A stretch of 64,000 nucleotides of DNA from Pycnopodia helianthoides (taxonomy: Eukaryota > Echinodermata > Asteroidea > Forcipulatida > Asteriidae): assembly GCA_032158295.1 (NCBI GenBank), contig CM063243.1, forward strand, positions 2,356,001-2,420,000, given 5' to 3'. The notes below the pieces were generated by a model, which searched no databases, was not told the DNA's origin, and saw nothing but the letters and a program-made list of their open reading frames with translations. The first letter of the stretch is position 1; the number at the start of each line of letters is the position of its first letter. Shown here one piece after another: positions 1-13,300 of this stretch. A program made the translations under genes and the position numbers.

Positions 1-80
1 AAGCAGGGGCTAGAGCAGGACTTGAACCTGCGACGTCCGGATTATTGAGCCGGCGCACTACCGACTGAGCCGTATAGCCC
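1..80 (-). repeat. tRNA-derived SINE fragment (family T1, antisense)
   Basis: Read on the minus strand this resembles a tRNA. It has an A-box-like GGCTCAGTCGGTAG, a T arm of GCAGG-TTCAAGT-CCTGC with perfect pairing, and 5' GGGCTA that can pair with 3' TAGCCC. The same sequence, followed by a tail close to CTCCCTATTTTGTCA, recurs near 14.6 kb and 50.5 kb, so it is a dispersed SINE and not a working tRNA gene. The window edge cuts it. Confidence 0.7.
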
Positions 81-1310
81 TATTATTAGCATTCTCCCTA
101 TTTTGTCAGTATCTTTGAGCAAGGTGCCATACAGCTAGGAATCACACGACCTAAAGTATTTTAAGTTTACCTAGTCAGTTTCCCTTGTGGTTTTTTACTG
201 GATGTTTATTATTTCCAATTAAAATAATAATTTTCGTTTTCCTTTGATTCTTTGAACATTCTGTGAATTTACATGCAGGAACGAAAACTGGATTGAAGTC
301 ATTGGACAGTTCTTTTTTTTAGATAGCCAAGAACTACTCCAAATCGTTAGTTTACAATACAAGCGTTTTTTAAGATGAAAACAAAACCTAGTAAAAACAA
401 TGTAATCTGCTACCATGCTTCACTTAATGAAACCTGTAACAACTTGGTTGACTTTAAACCAAGATAACCCAAATATGTGTGTCTGTTCTCAATGTATTTT
501 AAGATCACACATAAATGAGATCAAAGAAAAATACGTCCTTAGCCCCATCACAGGAGCTGTCTTACTTTAAAACAGATTTGTCGATCCACAACTGCAGCAT
601 AACACTGTACTGTGTCTAGAAAGACAGTTGTCCGGAGTTTATTTAGCTGTCATTAAGTAGAGATATAATACGTAGATCAGGCAACAGGTCATCAGATCAG
701 AGTATTAATTTTGAAGATTAATGAAACCCTGGCATTAACAGCATAATTTCCCGACGACTTTTCACTGCTGATGCATGAATCCAATTCATCGATGAGGGGG
801 GGAGCGAGGAAGGGGGGACAGGGTATCTAATGGGCCAGATAGAGACCCTGACCCCATCCCACTATCCCCTACTTACATCTCACTTAGGAGACAAGCCAGA
901 ATGTCTGTACATGGCTGATAACTTGACGACCTTCGTACAGGGTGGACAAACAGGGGTCATGTTGTGACTGTACAGACCGACGACATCACAATCAATTAGG
1001 ACAGTAAACGTGATACTCTGAGCACTTCTGGTGGAGAAGACCGAGAAAGACGTCTCATAGTATAATTCTAAATTAGACTTTTTGAGACAGTATTTCCCAA
1101 GTCTAAGCACCACACGCAGCATTCCCTACAAGAAAATATAGAACCTAAATTGCGCACGAACAAAACTATCCAAATAAAAACAAAATATCACCACAGTACA
1201 ACGTTCATACCCCAAACCACTATCTCCCAGCCCTGACCTCCCCCCCCCCCAAAAAAAAAGGAAAACAAAATTATTGAAATAGTCCTAGTTTTTCCTTGAA
1301 AAGTGTTCAT
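81..1310. other. Region downstream of SYVN1 (3' UTR plus intergenic)
   Basis: No recognisable coding gene. A TTTATT near 638 would be an AATAAA polyadenylation signal for the minus-strand SYVN1 transcript, so much of 640-1310 may be its 3' UTR. An 80-codon minus-strand reading frame at 880-1122 resembles no family I know and probably lies in that UTR. A G-rich tract is at 795-828 and a C-run followed by an A-run at 1241-1258. Confidence 0.4.
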
Positions 1311-4300
1311 TCATGAGGAACTCTCAAGACGTTGTAATCTCCGTTTCCTTATTTCGCCACGGTCATGTTCCTCCGGCGTTTCTCCCTCCTTAAATTCTGG
1401 GATAAGTTCCCCCTCTGTAGGGGGCGTGAAGCCAGAGGCACCGTCCAGAGCTGTCAGATCTGAGAAAGAAAGATGATAATTTTCAAGATTTGTATTTTAT
1501 GTAGTGAAAAACAATTGCAACTAAGAGTTATTTTTACAGCTACAAAAACATTCTCAGGTTCAATGAGGGAATAAAAACATTTATTTATTTATTTATTTAT
1601 TTAATTCAAACAAAACCTCCATAAAAAGAGAGGATAAAATGTACAAGGTACAAGCAGATAAGTAAGCAAATTACATAATGTTATAACCAAGACACACAGG
1701 GCCGCACATCCCCTCCACACGAACAACAAAGATTGTCAAAACAACCTGAGCAGCCAACCAAGAGTGTCAAGGTCATCACAATTGAGAAATTGGTTATGAA
1801 ATAAAACTGTTTTGACACTATCACAAACACCATGGTGGACACAGTCTACATAGTTAAATGTACTGATGAATGTTCGTTCTAAAGGATGGACTGACAGTGC
1901 ACTTCAACAGCGAGAATTCATCATGCATATTAAAGCTGCTTCTTGTATGCAAAATTCTCAATAACAGCATTTCATTAAGAAAAGTTGACCGGTTTTAAAA
2001 CACCTCAGTTTTCAGTTAAAAGCTCACTTTAAAACTTTACTCAAATCTTCTGTACCCCACCCTTCCCCAGTCAAATACAATATCAATAAATTCTTACCAG
2101 CTGAGGAGTCTTTTTCTTTCTTTATTACTGCCTCGGAGCTTGATAGTATTGATGTCACTTTAGGGATGGCCCCCGATTCTGCATTTTGTGTCGTACTTGT
2201 AATGTCTGCTTCAGTTGTGGATGGGGTTGTAGGCGTTGTGCTTGTTACAGGGGAGGTTGCTGTCGGTTGGGTGAAGCCGTAGAGACTGGCGGGTGGGGGT
2301 GGGGGAGGAACGTTCACACTGCAAACAAAATGATTTCAAAAGTTCTTGGCAGTGTCATTAAAAATCAGTCTGCGCCCAGGTTATTAGTAAGAGTCTTAAA
2401 AGAAGGGCAAAAACTGTAAATGGCCTCCCGTTTCAACCCTAGCCGAGTCTTTCTTCCCTCGTACTATCAGTGTGTTTCTCAAGACAACCAACCCACACCT
2501 CACTATGTGGCACTATGAGGCACACACATGCTGATGTAGAGAGTAGAGCCATACCCTAAAGTGTCCAATGGGAGTGGTAAAACTGGAGAAGCCACCAGCT
2601 GTGCTCATTTTAACAGACTTTGGGCCACTGTTGGAAGAGATCTGGGCCCAATATCATGGCTCTGCTTACCGCGGATTTCTGCGCTTACGTATCATAGAAT
2701 TATGTGCTACAAGGGCTCCGTAAGCACAGAATTCCGCGGTAAGCAGAGCCATGAAATTGGGCCCAGGTTCTCAACCTTGGTCATTTTCTACAGTGGTTAA
2801 TCTATGGCACTGATCGACCATACACATACAAATACAATGACGGGAATGTGTAGCATGGGTTACTTCACCATTGTGTGCGCAGCATATGGCAGACTTTGAG
2901 ATATGTTTGAGTAGGCATGAGATTTGACAAATGTGAAAAATGCTGAGAAATGGCTTGGAGAGATTATTAATTCAGGAGGTATTTCCTCCAGTGCATCACT
3001 AGAACTACAAAACTACAGGTCTATACACAATGTTGACTTCTTCCTTCTCCCTTTGATGACTTCTCACTTCTTTCAAGACAGTTTGAAGGCTCTAGGAGAT
3101 TTTGAGAAAATCCTGAAATCAGGAAATCCCTGAGAACTCACACGCCTGCCTATCGAAGGGTTAAAGCCGAGGAAAAGTCCCATTAGAAAAAGTTACACGT
3201 ACCTGAACTCCCCAAAGGCACTAGTGTACTGTTGAATCTGTACCATGGCAGCATCAAGCAGAGCATGGATTCCACGTAAACACTCTATCCTCGCCTCCAG
3301 GTGGTGTCTCTCTGTACCCTCCATGGCACGGAGCTCCTCATCGGTCAGACCAGCAAAGTCTGGTGGTGGCATTGGGGGAGGGATGGCTGAGAATAAAGAC
3401 AAGTCAGAGATGAACGGTTAGCCAAAGGTGGTTAAAATGAGTAGCAGCAGATGTTATCATTTTAAATTTTTCCTCTCGAACAAATCGTGAAGAGAGAACC
3501 AGCTAGATTTGAAACAGTGGTCTTTTAAGTAATCTATACTACTCAATTTAGACAAATAGCTTGATACTTCAATCCCCTAAAAATTGCCTTGGTGCCCCCT
3601 AAAATGTTCCAGTCATTCCCCAGGTCCATTGCCTTGGTGCCTCTTTTATTATGTTGCAGTTAATATTAAAACTTCCCTCATAGATCTTCGCTAAAAGACT
3701 CACTAAATGGAGGCATCATGAAGAATGGTGGAGGAGGCATCATGAAGGGCATTGGGGGCACCGGTGAGGGCGTGAAGGGGCCCGTTGGGGTGCTAGCAGC
3801 AGCACCATCTGCAGATAAATCACAGGAAAGTATGGTGTTAAGTTCAATTATGAATGTTGATAACTTCCTCACACAGGAAGAAGGGCTGATGGTTTGTAAC
3901 ATGTCTAGTGATTATTTTAACTATTATAAATACTAATATATTTTATCTTGTTAATATGATTATTAATGTTACTGGTTTAATAAAAGTCAACTATTGCTAA
4001 AAAAAATAATAAAATACAATACAATTCATTACATAAATAAAATATATCAAATTATTCACAAGAAATACAAAATTAAGAATTAACAATATGATACGCAGTT
4101 AAAAATTAACAATGATATATAGTGCATTATCTACAGGCGTCTAATAAACGCTTATCATTTGAACGACAGGTAGGCAAAGTTTGCATTATGAGACCCATTT
4201 GTATAGCACCCTGTAAAAGATTTTACAAGGTGATGCGACACAGAAAACACAGGGGCAAACCCCTACTCATAGCAGGAAGCCATTGTGATGAAGTGTCTTG

Positions 4301-7300
4301 TTCAAGGACACCAATGCAATGAACAGGACCAGAAATAATTGAGAAACATACAAAACTACAAAATCTCCAAGAGAGTGTGTATTCAGAATACCACAGAGTT
4401 ATAAAGAAGATAAAAAAAGAAGAGTTAAAGAAACTGCAGATTTAAAATATGAAATAGCAACATTGAAATATGGGGATACATATATAAATATGGATAAAAT
4501 TGCAAAAACAATGGCACCTGCACTTAAATGAACAAAGTTTGACATAAATTATTATACAACCACACACTTTTCTTTCAAAAAGACATTAAATGCATTGTGA
4601 GTGAGAACACTTTGTCTAAATTGCCATGCAATGGTGGTTACTCATAGGGGACAAACCACTAAAAACACTGTTGTCACAAGAACATATAAGAAAATATTGA
4701 AACCGCAAGAAAGTATATACAAGTTTAATAACAAATCAATTTTGGATAGGTCTGCAGAGCTGCCAACATTTACTTCATGCAATCAGGAAGATTCTGTACA
4801 ACAATCATGGGGATACTTAAAAAATACATTCAACATCTAGGGGAAAAACTTTCCGTAATCAGGGAGATTTCAGATTTGTTTATTAGAACATGGAAAGATT
4901 GGTTTATTTTCAGAGAAACTTTCGGCAGAACCAGGATGAGTTGACAGCTCTGGGTCTGAGAGATGTATTACTAACCAGCTGGCTGTGTGACTGATGGGGT
5001 AGTATTTGCAGCACCAGCCTCCTGTCCAGGAACGGCTGCCGCTGCACCTTGCCCCTGGAGTGGTTGTTGAGGTAATCCACCCGCTGCTGCTGCTGCTGCT
5101 GCTTGTTGAGATTGCTGCTGCTGTTGCTGTTGATGAGGGTAATTGGCTCCAGGTTGATAAGGTGGCATCCAGAATGGGTAGCCAGGAAATGGTGGCATCA
5201 TTGCAGGTGCTGAAATACAATAAGAGGATATGTGAACATCAACAGGTACACAAAATGTGCACCACTGCCAAACTTTTAACTTGGTTATACACTGTAAGCC
5301 TAGTGGTACACGAATACACATCAGTTAACTAGTGCTGAAATACAGTAAGAACAGATCTGTGAACATCAAAAGACACACACATTATGCACCACTGCCGAAC
5401 TGTTCACTCTAAAGGTTTTGCAATATAATAATGCCATTTGAAACAAATTATCAAATGTAGAAAATTCACAAAAATGACAGAGTAAATCATGGTATATGTT
5501 ATGAAAAATACAACTTTTAACTTGGTTATAACTTAAGCCTGGTGGTACACCAATACACATCAGTTAACTGGTGTTGAAATACAATAAGAACAGATCTGTG
5601 AACATCAATAGATACACAAAATATGAACTACCACATGCGAACTAATTCTCAATCTGTAGTTTTGCAATAATGCCTTTGAAACAATACAAAAAAAAAATTA
5701 TCAAAATGTAAAAAATTTCACAAAAATGACAGAGTAAATCATGGTATATGATTAAATATACAACTTTCAACTTGGTTATAAGCTTAGTGGTATAAGAATA
5801 CACATCGGTTAACTGTGCTGAAATACAATAAAACAGATCTGTTGAACATAATAGATACACAAAATATGCACCACTGTCGAAAAGTTCACTCTAAAGGTTT
5901 TACAATATAATGCCCTTTGAAATCAAATTATCAAATGTAAAAAATCACAAAAATGATCAAGTAAATCATGGTATGTTTATAAAATACAACTTTCAATTGG
6001 TTTAAGCTGGGATTACAGAAACGGTTAACTGGTTGATTTTCCACAGTCTGACATTCAATATCATCCACTGTTGTTTTGAATTAAACATAAGCTAAACCAG
6101 CTTGCAATATGATATCATGTGGTAGATGCAGGTACAATCAACCCTCCTAATCTGACCACTCAGTAATAAAAATAATAATAATAATAATGAAGTCTAATAA
6201 AGCGCACTTATTCACCAAAGACTAGACTGCACATTGAGTTGTGCTACATTTGGACCAAAAGATGGTGTCCAGCAACCGCGTGACCAAAGAAAACCAGTTC
6301 CTCCATGTCGCAACTCTCTTAATGCTCTGCCCTGCATAAATAAAACTTCTTACACATGAATATTAAACAAAAGCCAACACAATTATTTGAAACGCAGCGC
6401 AGACTGTCTGTTGTCAGGTTGTTCTTACCTTGCTGTTGTTGCTGTTGCTGCTGTTGATTCTGCTGCCCTCTCACCACAACAACAGGCGCTCTGAGTACAT
6501 CCATGCGACATGTTGGACACGTCTGCTGGCGCTGGAACCAGGAACGGAGACAAGAGGTGTGGAAGATGTGGTTACACGGAAGCTTCTTACAACCCGTCAC
6601 CATCTCTTCTCTGCAGATGATGCAGACATTGTCGGAAGACGCCAGATCCTCGGGTGTTGCATCTGGGTAACTATGGGGGAAAATCATCCAGTATTCAGAA
6701 TGGAATGATTTTCGGAGAAGAGATTGCTGACAAAAAAAGTCTGAAACTGGAATTCAGATCGTAAGGAAGTAGGGTGAAATATTGGCATTCCCATTTTCTG
6801 ACAACCCATGGAGTTAAAGATTCCAAGGAACTTCTGGGATTAGTATCATCAGTGATAGAGTTAAAGGAACATTACAGAATTGTAAGAAAAAAACTTGTAA
6901 AATATACTTTTTGATCACAGATTTACATAAAACTTACACAGTCTAATGATGATGATGATAGTAGAAAACATCCCTTGAAATATTTCTGTCTGAAATGCCA
7001 TATTTGATGAGAAATGAATAAACTAATTTTCCGATTGGAGTTTATCGCTCTGTGAGCGATTTATTCATTTGTTGAATCTATATGATTTCATGCAATTGTG
7101 TAATCAGTTTTTCACTATTTTCTCGTGATCCAGATGGCCGATTGATCTCAAACTTCTACAGGTTTGTCAGTTTATGTATATGGTGGATTACTTAAAGTAC
7201 TTACACTGCCAGCAACTGTTTTGTTAGCAAAAACCAATTCTGTAATGTTCCTTTTAAAGTAGATCAAACATCTTGTGTATTGTGAACCAATTTGTGCAAA

Positions 7301-10300
7301 ATTTAACTATAAAATTTCCCAAGCCTTCATCTGGTATAATTAATATGAATCTTATACTCACAGAGTGTTCATGTTTCTGATGGCTCTTCTTGACATAATC
7401 ACATCATTCACCGCTTTCTTGAATGACCTGATCAAAGATAAATCAAAACCATAACTAGACTCCAAATTGTTTAAAGAGATAACAACGGTTCCTTAACCCC
7501 AACAAAATGCATCAAAATTCAACGCAGTCGAAATGAAAGCCCTACTAAATGCAGCAAAAAATAACACAGTCAAAATTAAAAACACTGCCACATGTAAATG
7601 CAGCAAAATACAACACAATCAAAATGAAAACCCTACTAAATGCAGCAAAAAATAACAGTCAAAATTAAAAACACTGCCACATGTAAATGCAGCAAAATAC
7701 AAAACAATCAAAATGAAAACCCTACTAAATGCAGCAAAAAATAACACAGTCAAAATGAAAAACACTGCCACATGTAAATGCAGCAAAATACAACACAATC
7801 AAAATGAAAACCCTACTAAATGCAGCAAAATACAGCACAATCAAAATGAAAAACACTACTACGTTGTAAATGCAGCAAAATACAACACAATCAAAATCAA
7901 CCATACTACATTCAGCAAAAAACAACACAGTCTGCTATATGCAGCAAAATACTACAGATGATTCTGTTGCATTGTGAAGGGAACTGGTTTACACCAGCCT
8001 TGGCACTGGGCATTTACTCTGCTGAATGCAGCAATAAGCATTGAAGTTTGATGGGGACTGTTACTGCACATATGGACATGCCAAGGCTATGTACAACCCT
8101 GCTAAAAAATGTAGCACAGTATTTGAGGTTACCGCTAAATGAAAGAAAATACAACAACTTTTACCATTTGGTGCATTCTGTTGTATTTGGCAGGGATGGG
8201 GTTAAAAGTGTTGTGCACAACACTAGTAAGGTTGAAAAATTAAATGTTCCCAGATTTGCATATTTTTACAATACATGGTATTAAAGATGGTCATGGTGAA
8301 AATTTCCCTTGAAATTTTGTTGCTTGTAAAAATGCTATTTTTGGTGATACCAGTCAAAAATTGCACACACGACATGGTAGCTTGGCTAGATAACCTAACT
8401 CTTGTAAGCAAAACTTTGTGTGCTTAGCTCCTTTTTGTGCATAAGCAGCTCTATAAAATTGGGCCCTGTTAATGCAATGTTAACAAGATTACCCGCCCTC
8501 TACAAGTTATCTCACAAGGCAAAGCATAACTGAAGAAAAGGAGGGGAAGAAAAGAATATAGGATGAACAAAATTTTTAATATGGGCAAAAAGAACAGAAA
8601 GAAATTTAAAAGATTGTGCAAGATTCAGCATTGTCCTAAAAACTACCATGAAAGGATATACATGTAGACTACCTACCTCATGGCTAGATACATTGGTCGG
8701 ATGGCAAAGAGTGGGAACGTGTGTACTTTTATCATAATGGCAAGGAACACTGTGTACAGCATCACCTTCACAAAACCTGCACAATGAAAAGAATCAACGT
8801 TTAGTTGACCACCTTGAAGAGGGGTATGCCCCGGTGTTTCTAGCATGGTCTGGCAGCAGTAGGCGCCGCCTCATCTTGTCTCTCTTTCAAGGTGCTTTAT
8901 TATGGTTGCTTCGTCTATAAAATCATTAACAAGCTACACCAAATTTGGCATTTCAGCGCCGGGAGTGTCATTTAAAGGCACAGTACACGTTTGGTAATTG
9001 GAGCCTACTGATTGTGTTAATCCTACATAAATGTAGGTATTGTACATACAACAAAACTAACCTGTGAAAATTTCACTTCAAAAGGTGGTCGCGTTTTTGA
9101 GATATCACCGAAAAACCGGAGCTGAGATATCACCGAAAAAACCGTTTCTGACAGAAACGCTTCTCAGATTCAAATTTTGGGGAATAAAAAGTGATATAAT
9201 GTATTTTCCATAACTGTCAAAGTTAAAAGTTTCTAAAAATTTAAATTATAATACCCAAAAGGTGCTGTACTTCTTACATAGTAGAGTCATTACCAAACGT
9301 GTATTGTGCCTTTAATATAGACATAGCGCATTATGTACAATATTGCTATTATCATTTAATTGGGCCCATAAGAAAGCTGGACTCTGATGCTGCATGCTGC
9401 AGGCCTGGAATTTCATCTTTGAGAGGGCAAGGGGATTTTCATATAGCAAAGGGCACTACCATAAGAAAATATAGTAAAGACCGAAACGCCATCCTACTTC
9501 AACAAGAACTTAAAGGGGCACTGTCGTCGTGATCACAGCGAGTCTGTGGCCAGACATTAAATTCTGAACTCTCACCCGCTTACTGCACACACGCGTGCGA
9601 TAATAATGACGGCGCCCTTTAAAGCTTTTGCCTGTGATGTGACGGTTAACATGCGCGCGTGCAGCAGTGAGAGTTCATGTTTCCATGCCCAACCACAAGC
9701 AGACTATGATCACGACGACAGCGCCCCTTCAACAAATAATGAGGAATATTTGTAACTTACTCATAATGAGATCAGTGTAGAGCATATAGACTGCCTTACT
9801 CTCCCACGGGTTCTCACTCTGAAGATCAATTGTATGCAGTATGTACTTGAATGATATGTTGACAATGATGGTAAACAAAATGGCGTACTGTAAGAAAAAC
9901 AAATTCAACATTTTGTCAAACACTCTGTTAACGGATTATAAGCAGAAACATTTACAGTCCAAAACGAAACAATGACTTATTATAATGATACAAGCAACTC
10001 TCCGACACAGAAACAGGCCTGGAATTACATGGAGGCCATGGCCTCTGTTGCCCCAGGTCTTGGCCTTGATGCCCCTTCAAAATACTCTTCTAGACTTTAA
10101 GCTTTTCTAATGGAAGTGCCCTTTCCAAAATGAAAATGGCCTTGCCCTTTCAAATTATGGGCCTTTAAAAACTCATTTGTTTTTTTGTGCAGGTAAACCA
10201 TCAGAATAATGACACATGAATTATGAATACTCATACAGCGCACACATCCACCTAATAAAAGGCACTCAAGGCTACAAAAATGTTTACAAATCAACAACAA

Positions 10301-13300
10301 AACAACAAGTGTATGTACAGTCTGACAAACAGGAGAAATTATGCTCTGGTAATGCAGGCTAAATTGTAGTAGTGAGTTTTGAGAGCCATTTTGAAAGACC
10401 TGAGAAATGTGCTACAATAGATGGAATATTTATGGGGAGACTCTTCCACAGACCAGGGGCAGCTACAAGAAAAGATCTATCCCCCCAAGATTGATACAAT
10501 CTCGATACAGCAAGAAGTTGTTGATTTGCAGACGGGAGACCAAAGTCCTCTCTTGTTGAGATTCAATGTTAATTTGTAAATTATTGTCCTTATATACATG
10601 TACATGTAGCTTGATTATTTCCAATACAGAACAAACATTATCCCTTCTACTCTTGGTAATATTTTCCAGTGAGTTGACCAACCAATCGAAACCGTTCCAT
10701 TGTGCGGGTTGAGTATGATGGCACAACTGTGCACAGGACTAACTGTGTACATGTGTGTACTGTGTAGATGCATTCACCACATGGTATCATATTGTAGTTT
10801 ATCTTTCATTCATAAATACCTAAGAAACTTCATTTATTCTGATTGGCAAGGTTTTAGCCAGGATTTGGTAAAAGGGTGTCCAAATTTGCTGGAAATTTAA
10901 AAAGTGGGTGTCCAAATTGTTTACTTACAAAACATTTACATGTAAATGACAGATAAAACAGGGTGTCCAAATTTAAAACAGGGTGTCCAAAGACAGACAC
11001 CCCTCTGGCTTTATTCTATGCTGATTGGTCGAGAGGCGATCACGTGGCTATGTTTAAACAAGCGGTATAAAATGGTGAGGAGTGTTAAACATGGCCAGAG
11101 TAGATTGAAAAGAGGGCACTATCAAATGGTTGCGTGGAGTGCCCAGATTCACAGCCAAATTCGAGTTCGCTTAATCAAGGCTGAAAGTTCAAACTAAATC
11201 TCACCTCAAACCCAAACACCAACTGTACAGAAGCTCCCTTAGTTAACGTACTATGATAGGCGTAATTCATAAATGCCACATCTAAGGCAGCAAGTACACC
11301 TAAAAGACCTGTTGTAATACAAAAAACCAACATTCAAATTATGTTATTCTGTGAAATTGTTTTTGAAACAAATCAACTTAAGAGAGATGAAACGTACAAC
11401 TGAAAACAGAATGTTCATTACTTTACCTTCAAAAATATACATTTTAAACAATTTTAGTTTATTTGTACAGTTGGAATCCTAGTTCAAATGCTAAGGATTG
11501 AAAAACTGCTGATACCTAAACTATCCCCATTGGGGTATGTCTGAACCTTGATTGGAACAATATTCCCCCAAACAGGGTACCCAATGGTTTACAATCCCTG
11601 GGTACCCATTTTGATACATTTTGTATTTGGCACTCACCTATTACACGAATGTGAAACAACCAAGATATAACTGGACTCCTTTCCATCTAAAGAATAAAAT
11701 GTGTAGAACAAAAAATAAAAGTTAGCTGTTATTTAGCAAGAATCTGGATACGAAGCTCTGGAAGTGCAATCCAACTTGTTATAATAAGAATAACTAGTTT
11801 TGATATAGTGCTTTATCTACGGGCGTCACAAAGCGCTTCTCATTATTTATTTCCAGACAGGTTTTTGAGGTTTATGAATTGTGAGACCCATTTATATGTA
11901 ACACCTTGTAAGTGTTAACGAGGTGCTCCGGCGCATTCTGCAGCCATTGCCAGAAACACCCTGGCAAACCCCTTCTCTTAACAATAAAGTAACTGAGTTC
12001 TATTACGTCCATTACACAATAGACGAGACCATCAGCTGTACATCCCATCCCAAAAACAAAGCAATAATGGTTAAGTGTCATGCTTAAGGACACAAGTGTC
12101 AAGACCGGGACTCGAACCCACACTCTGCTGATCAGAAACAGCAGAGCTTGAGTCCATCATGCTTGACCACCTCGGCCACGACACGTTGAAATCCTGACAT
12201 AATTTACTGCAGGATAATGACATCATAAACGTAAGATGACGACATATACACAAATAATTCATCTCAGGATGACAGCATCTTGAGAGTAGAATGTCATCTT
12301 CCAGATCTATTTAATCTCGGGATGAGGACATCCTGAAAGTAGGATGTTGTCTTCCCAAGATAGTTTATCTTGGGTTTTCAACATTTTCTGGGTGTTATTC
12401 TCGGGACGCTGACATCTTACTTTCATGACGTTGACATCCTAAGACAAAATACAGCGGGAAGACAACGTCTTACTTCAGAATGTTGTCATCCTGAGATAAA
12501 TCATCTCAGGATGTCGTCATCTTAACGTTTATGATGTGATCATCCTGCAGTAAATTATCTCAGGATCTCAGCATGTCGGATGGCACTTCCAGAGCTCCGT
12601 ACCTGGACATATACTAGTCAGTCCAGTGGTGCATTTGACTAACCCACATCAGCTACTTACATGTACATTGTATGACAATCCCATAAGGTGCCAATACCTT
12701 GAAAATTATAATTTCAAAGAGGTAGGTCGGTAGTGATTGACAAGCCCACCAGGCTACCTAAGAGCCAAGTTTGACTCAGCCTTCTTGATTAGTGTTTTCA
12801 TGTTTGGCTACAAGCCCTGTACACTGTGGGCATGTTGTAGCTTGTCAAGGCCGAGCAGTCTATATGCACTGGACTCGAGTTCTGGTGTTCAGATCAGCAG
12901 AGTTTGGGTTCGAGTCTCGGTCATGACACTTGTGTCATTGAGCAAGACACTTATTGGGTGGTCAGCTACCCACTTTCGATCGTCTACTGCATGCACGTGT
13001 GCATAATGTTTGTATGTAATGTTGTTTTTTTCACTTTGGGTGTACATGTAATGTCTGTACATGTAGTATTAGACTAAGAATCTCTGTTCGTGTGAATGAG
13101 ATGCGACAAGGTCAAAGGTACATCTGGCAGGATCCTGCAAGGCGCACAAGCCTCAAAGTGTGACGTCAGATGTTCAGGCTAAGGATTTGGTACCATTAGG
13201 GTTCCATTTCAAAAACACAGAGTCCAGTAGACACCAAAAAACCCCTCTATATATTCATGAGAAATTAAATTTTACAAAGTGTAAACACCTTCCCAAGACA

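Noticed and set aside
880..1122. A small secreted or cysteine-containing protein on the minus strand
   Set aside because: No family resemblance and no signal peptide. The position fits the 3' UTR of SYVN1.
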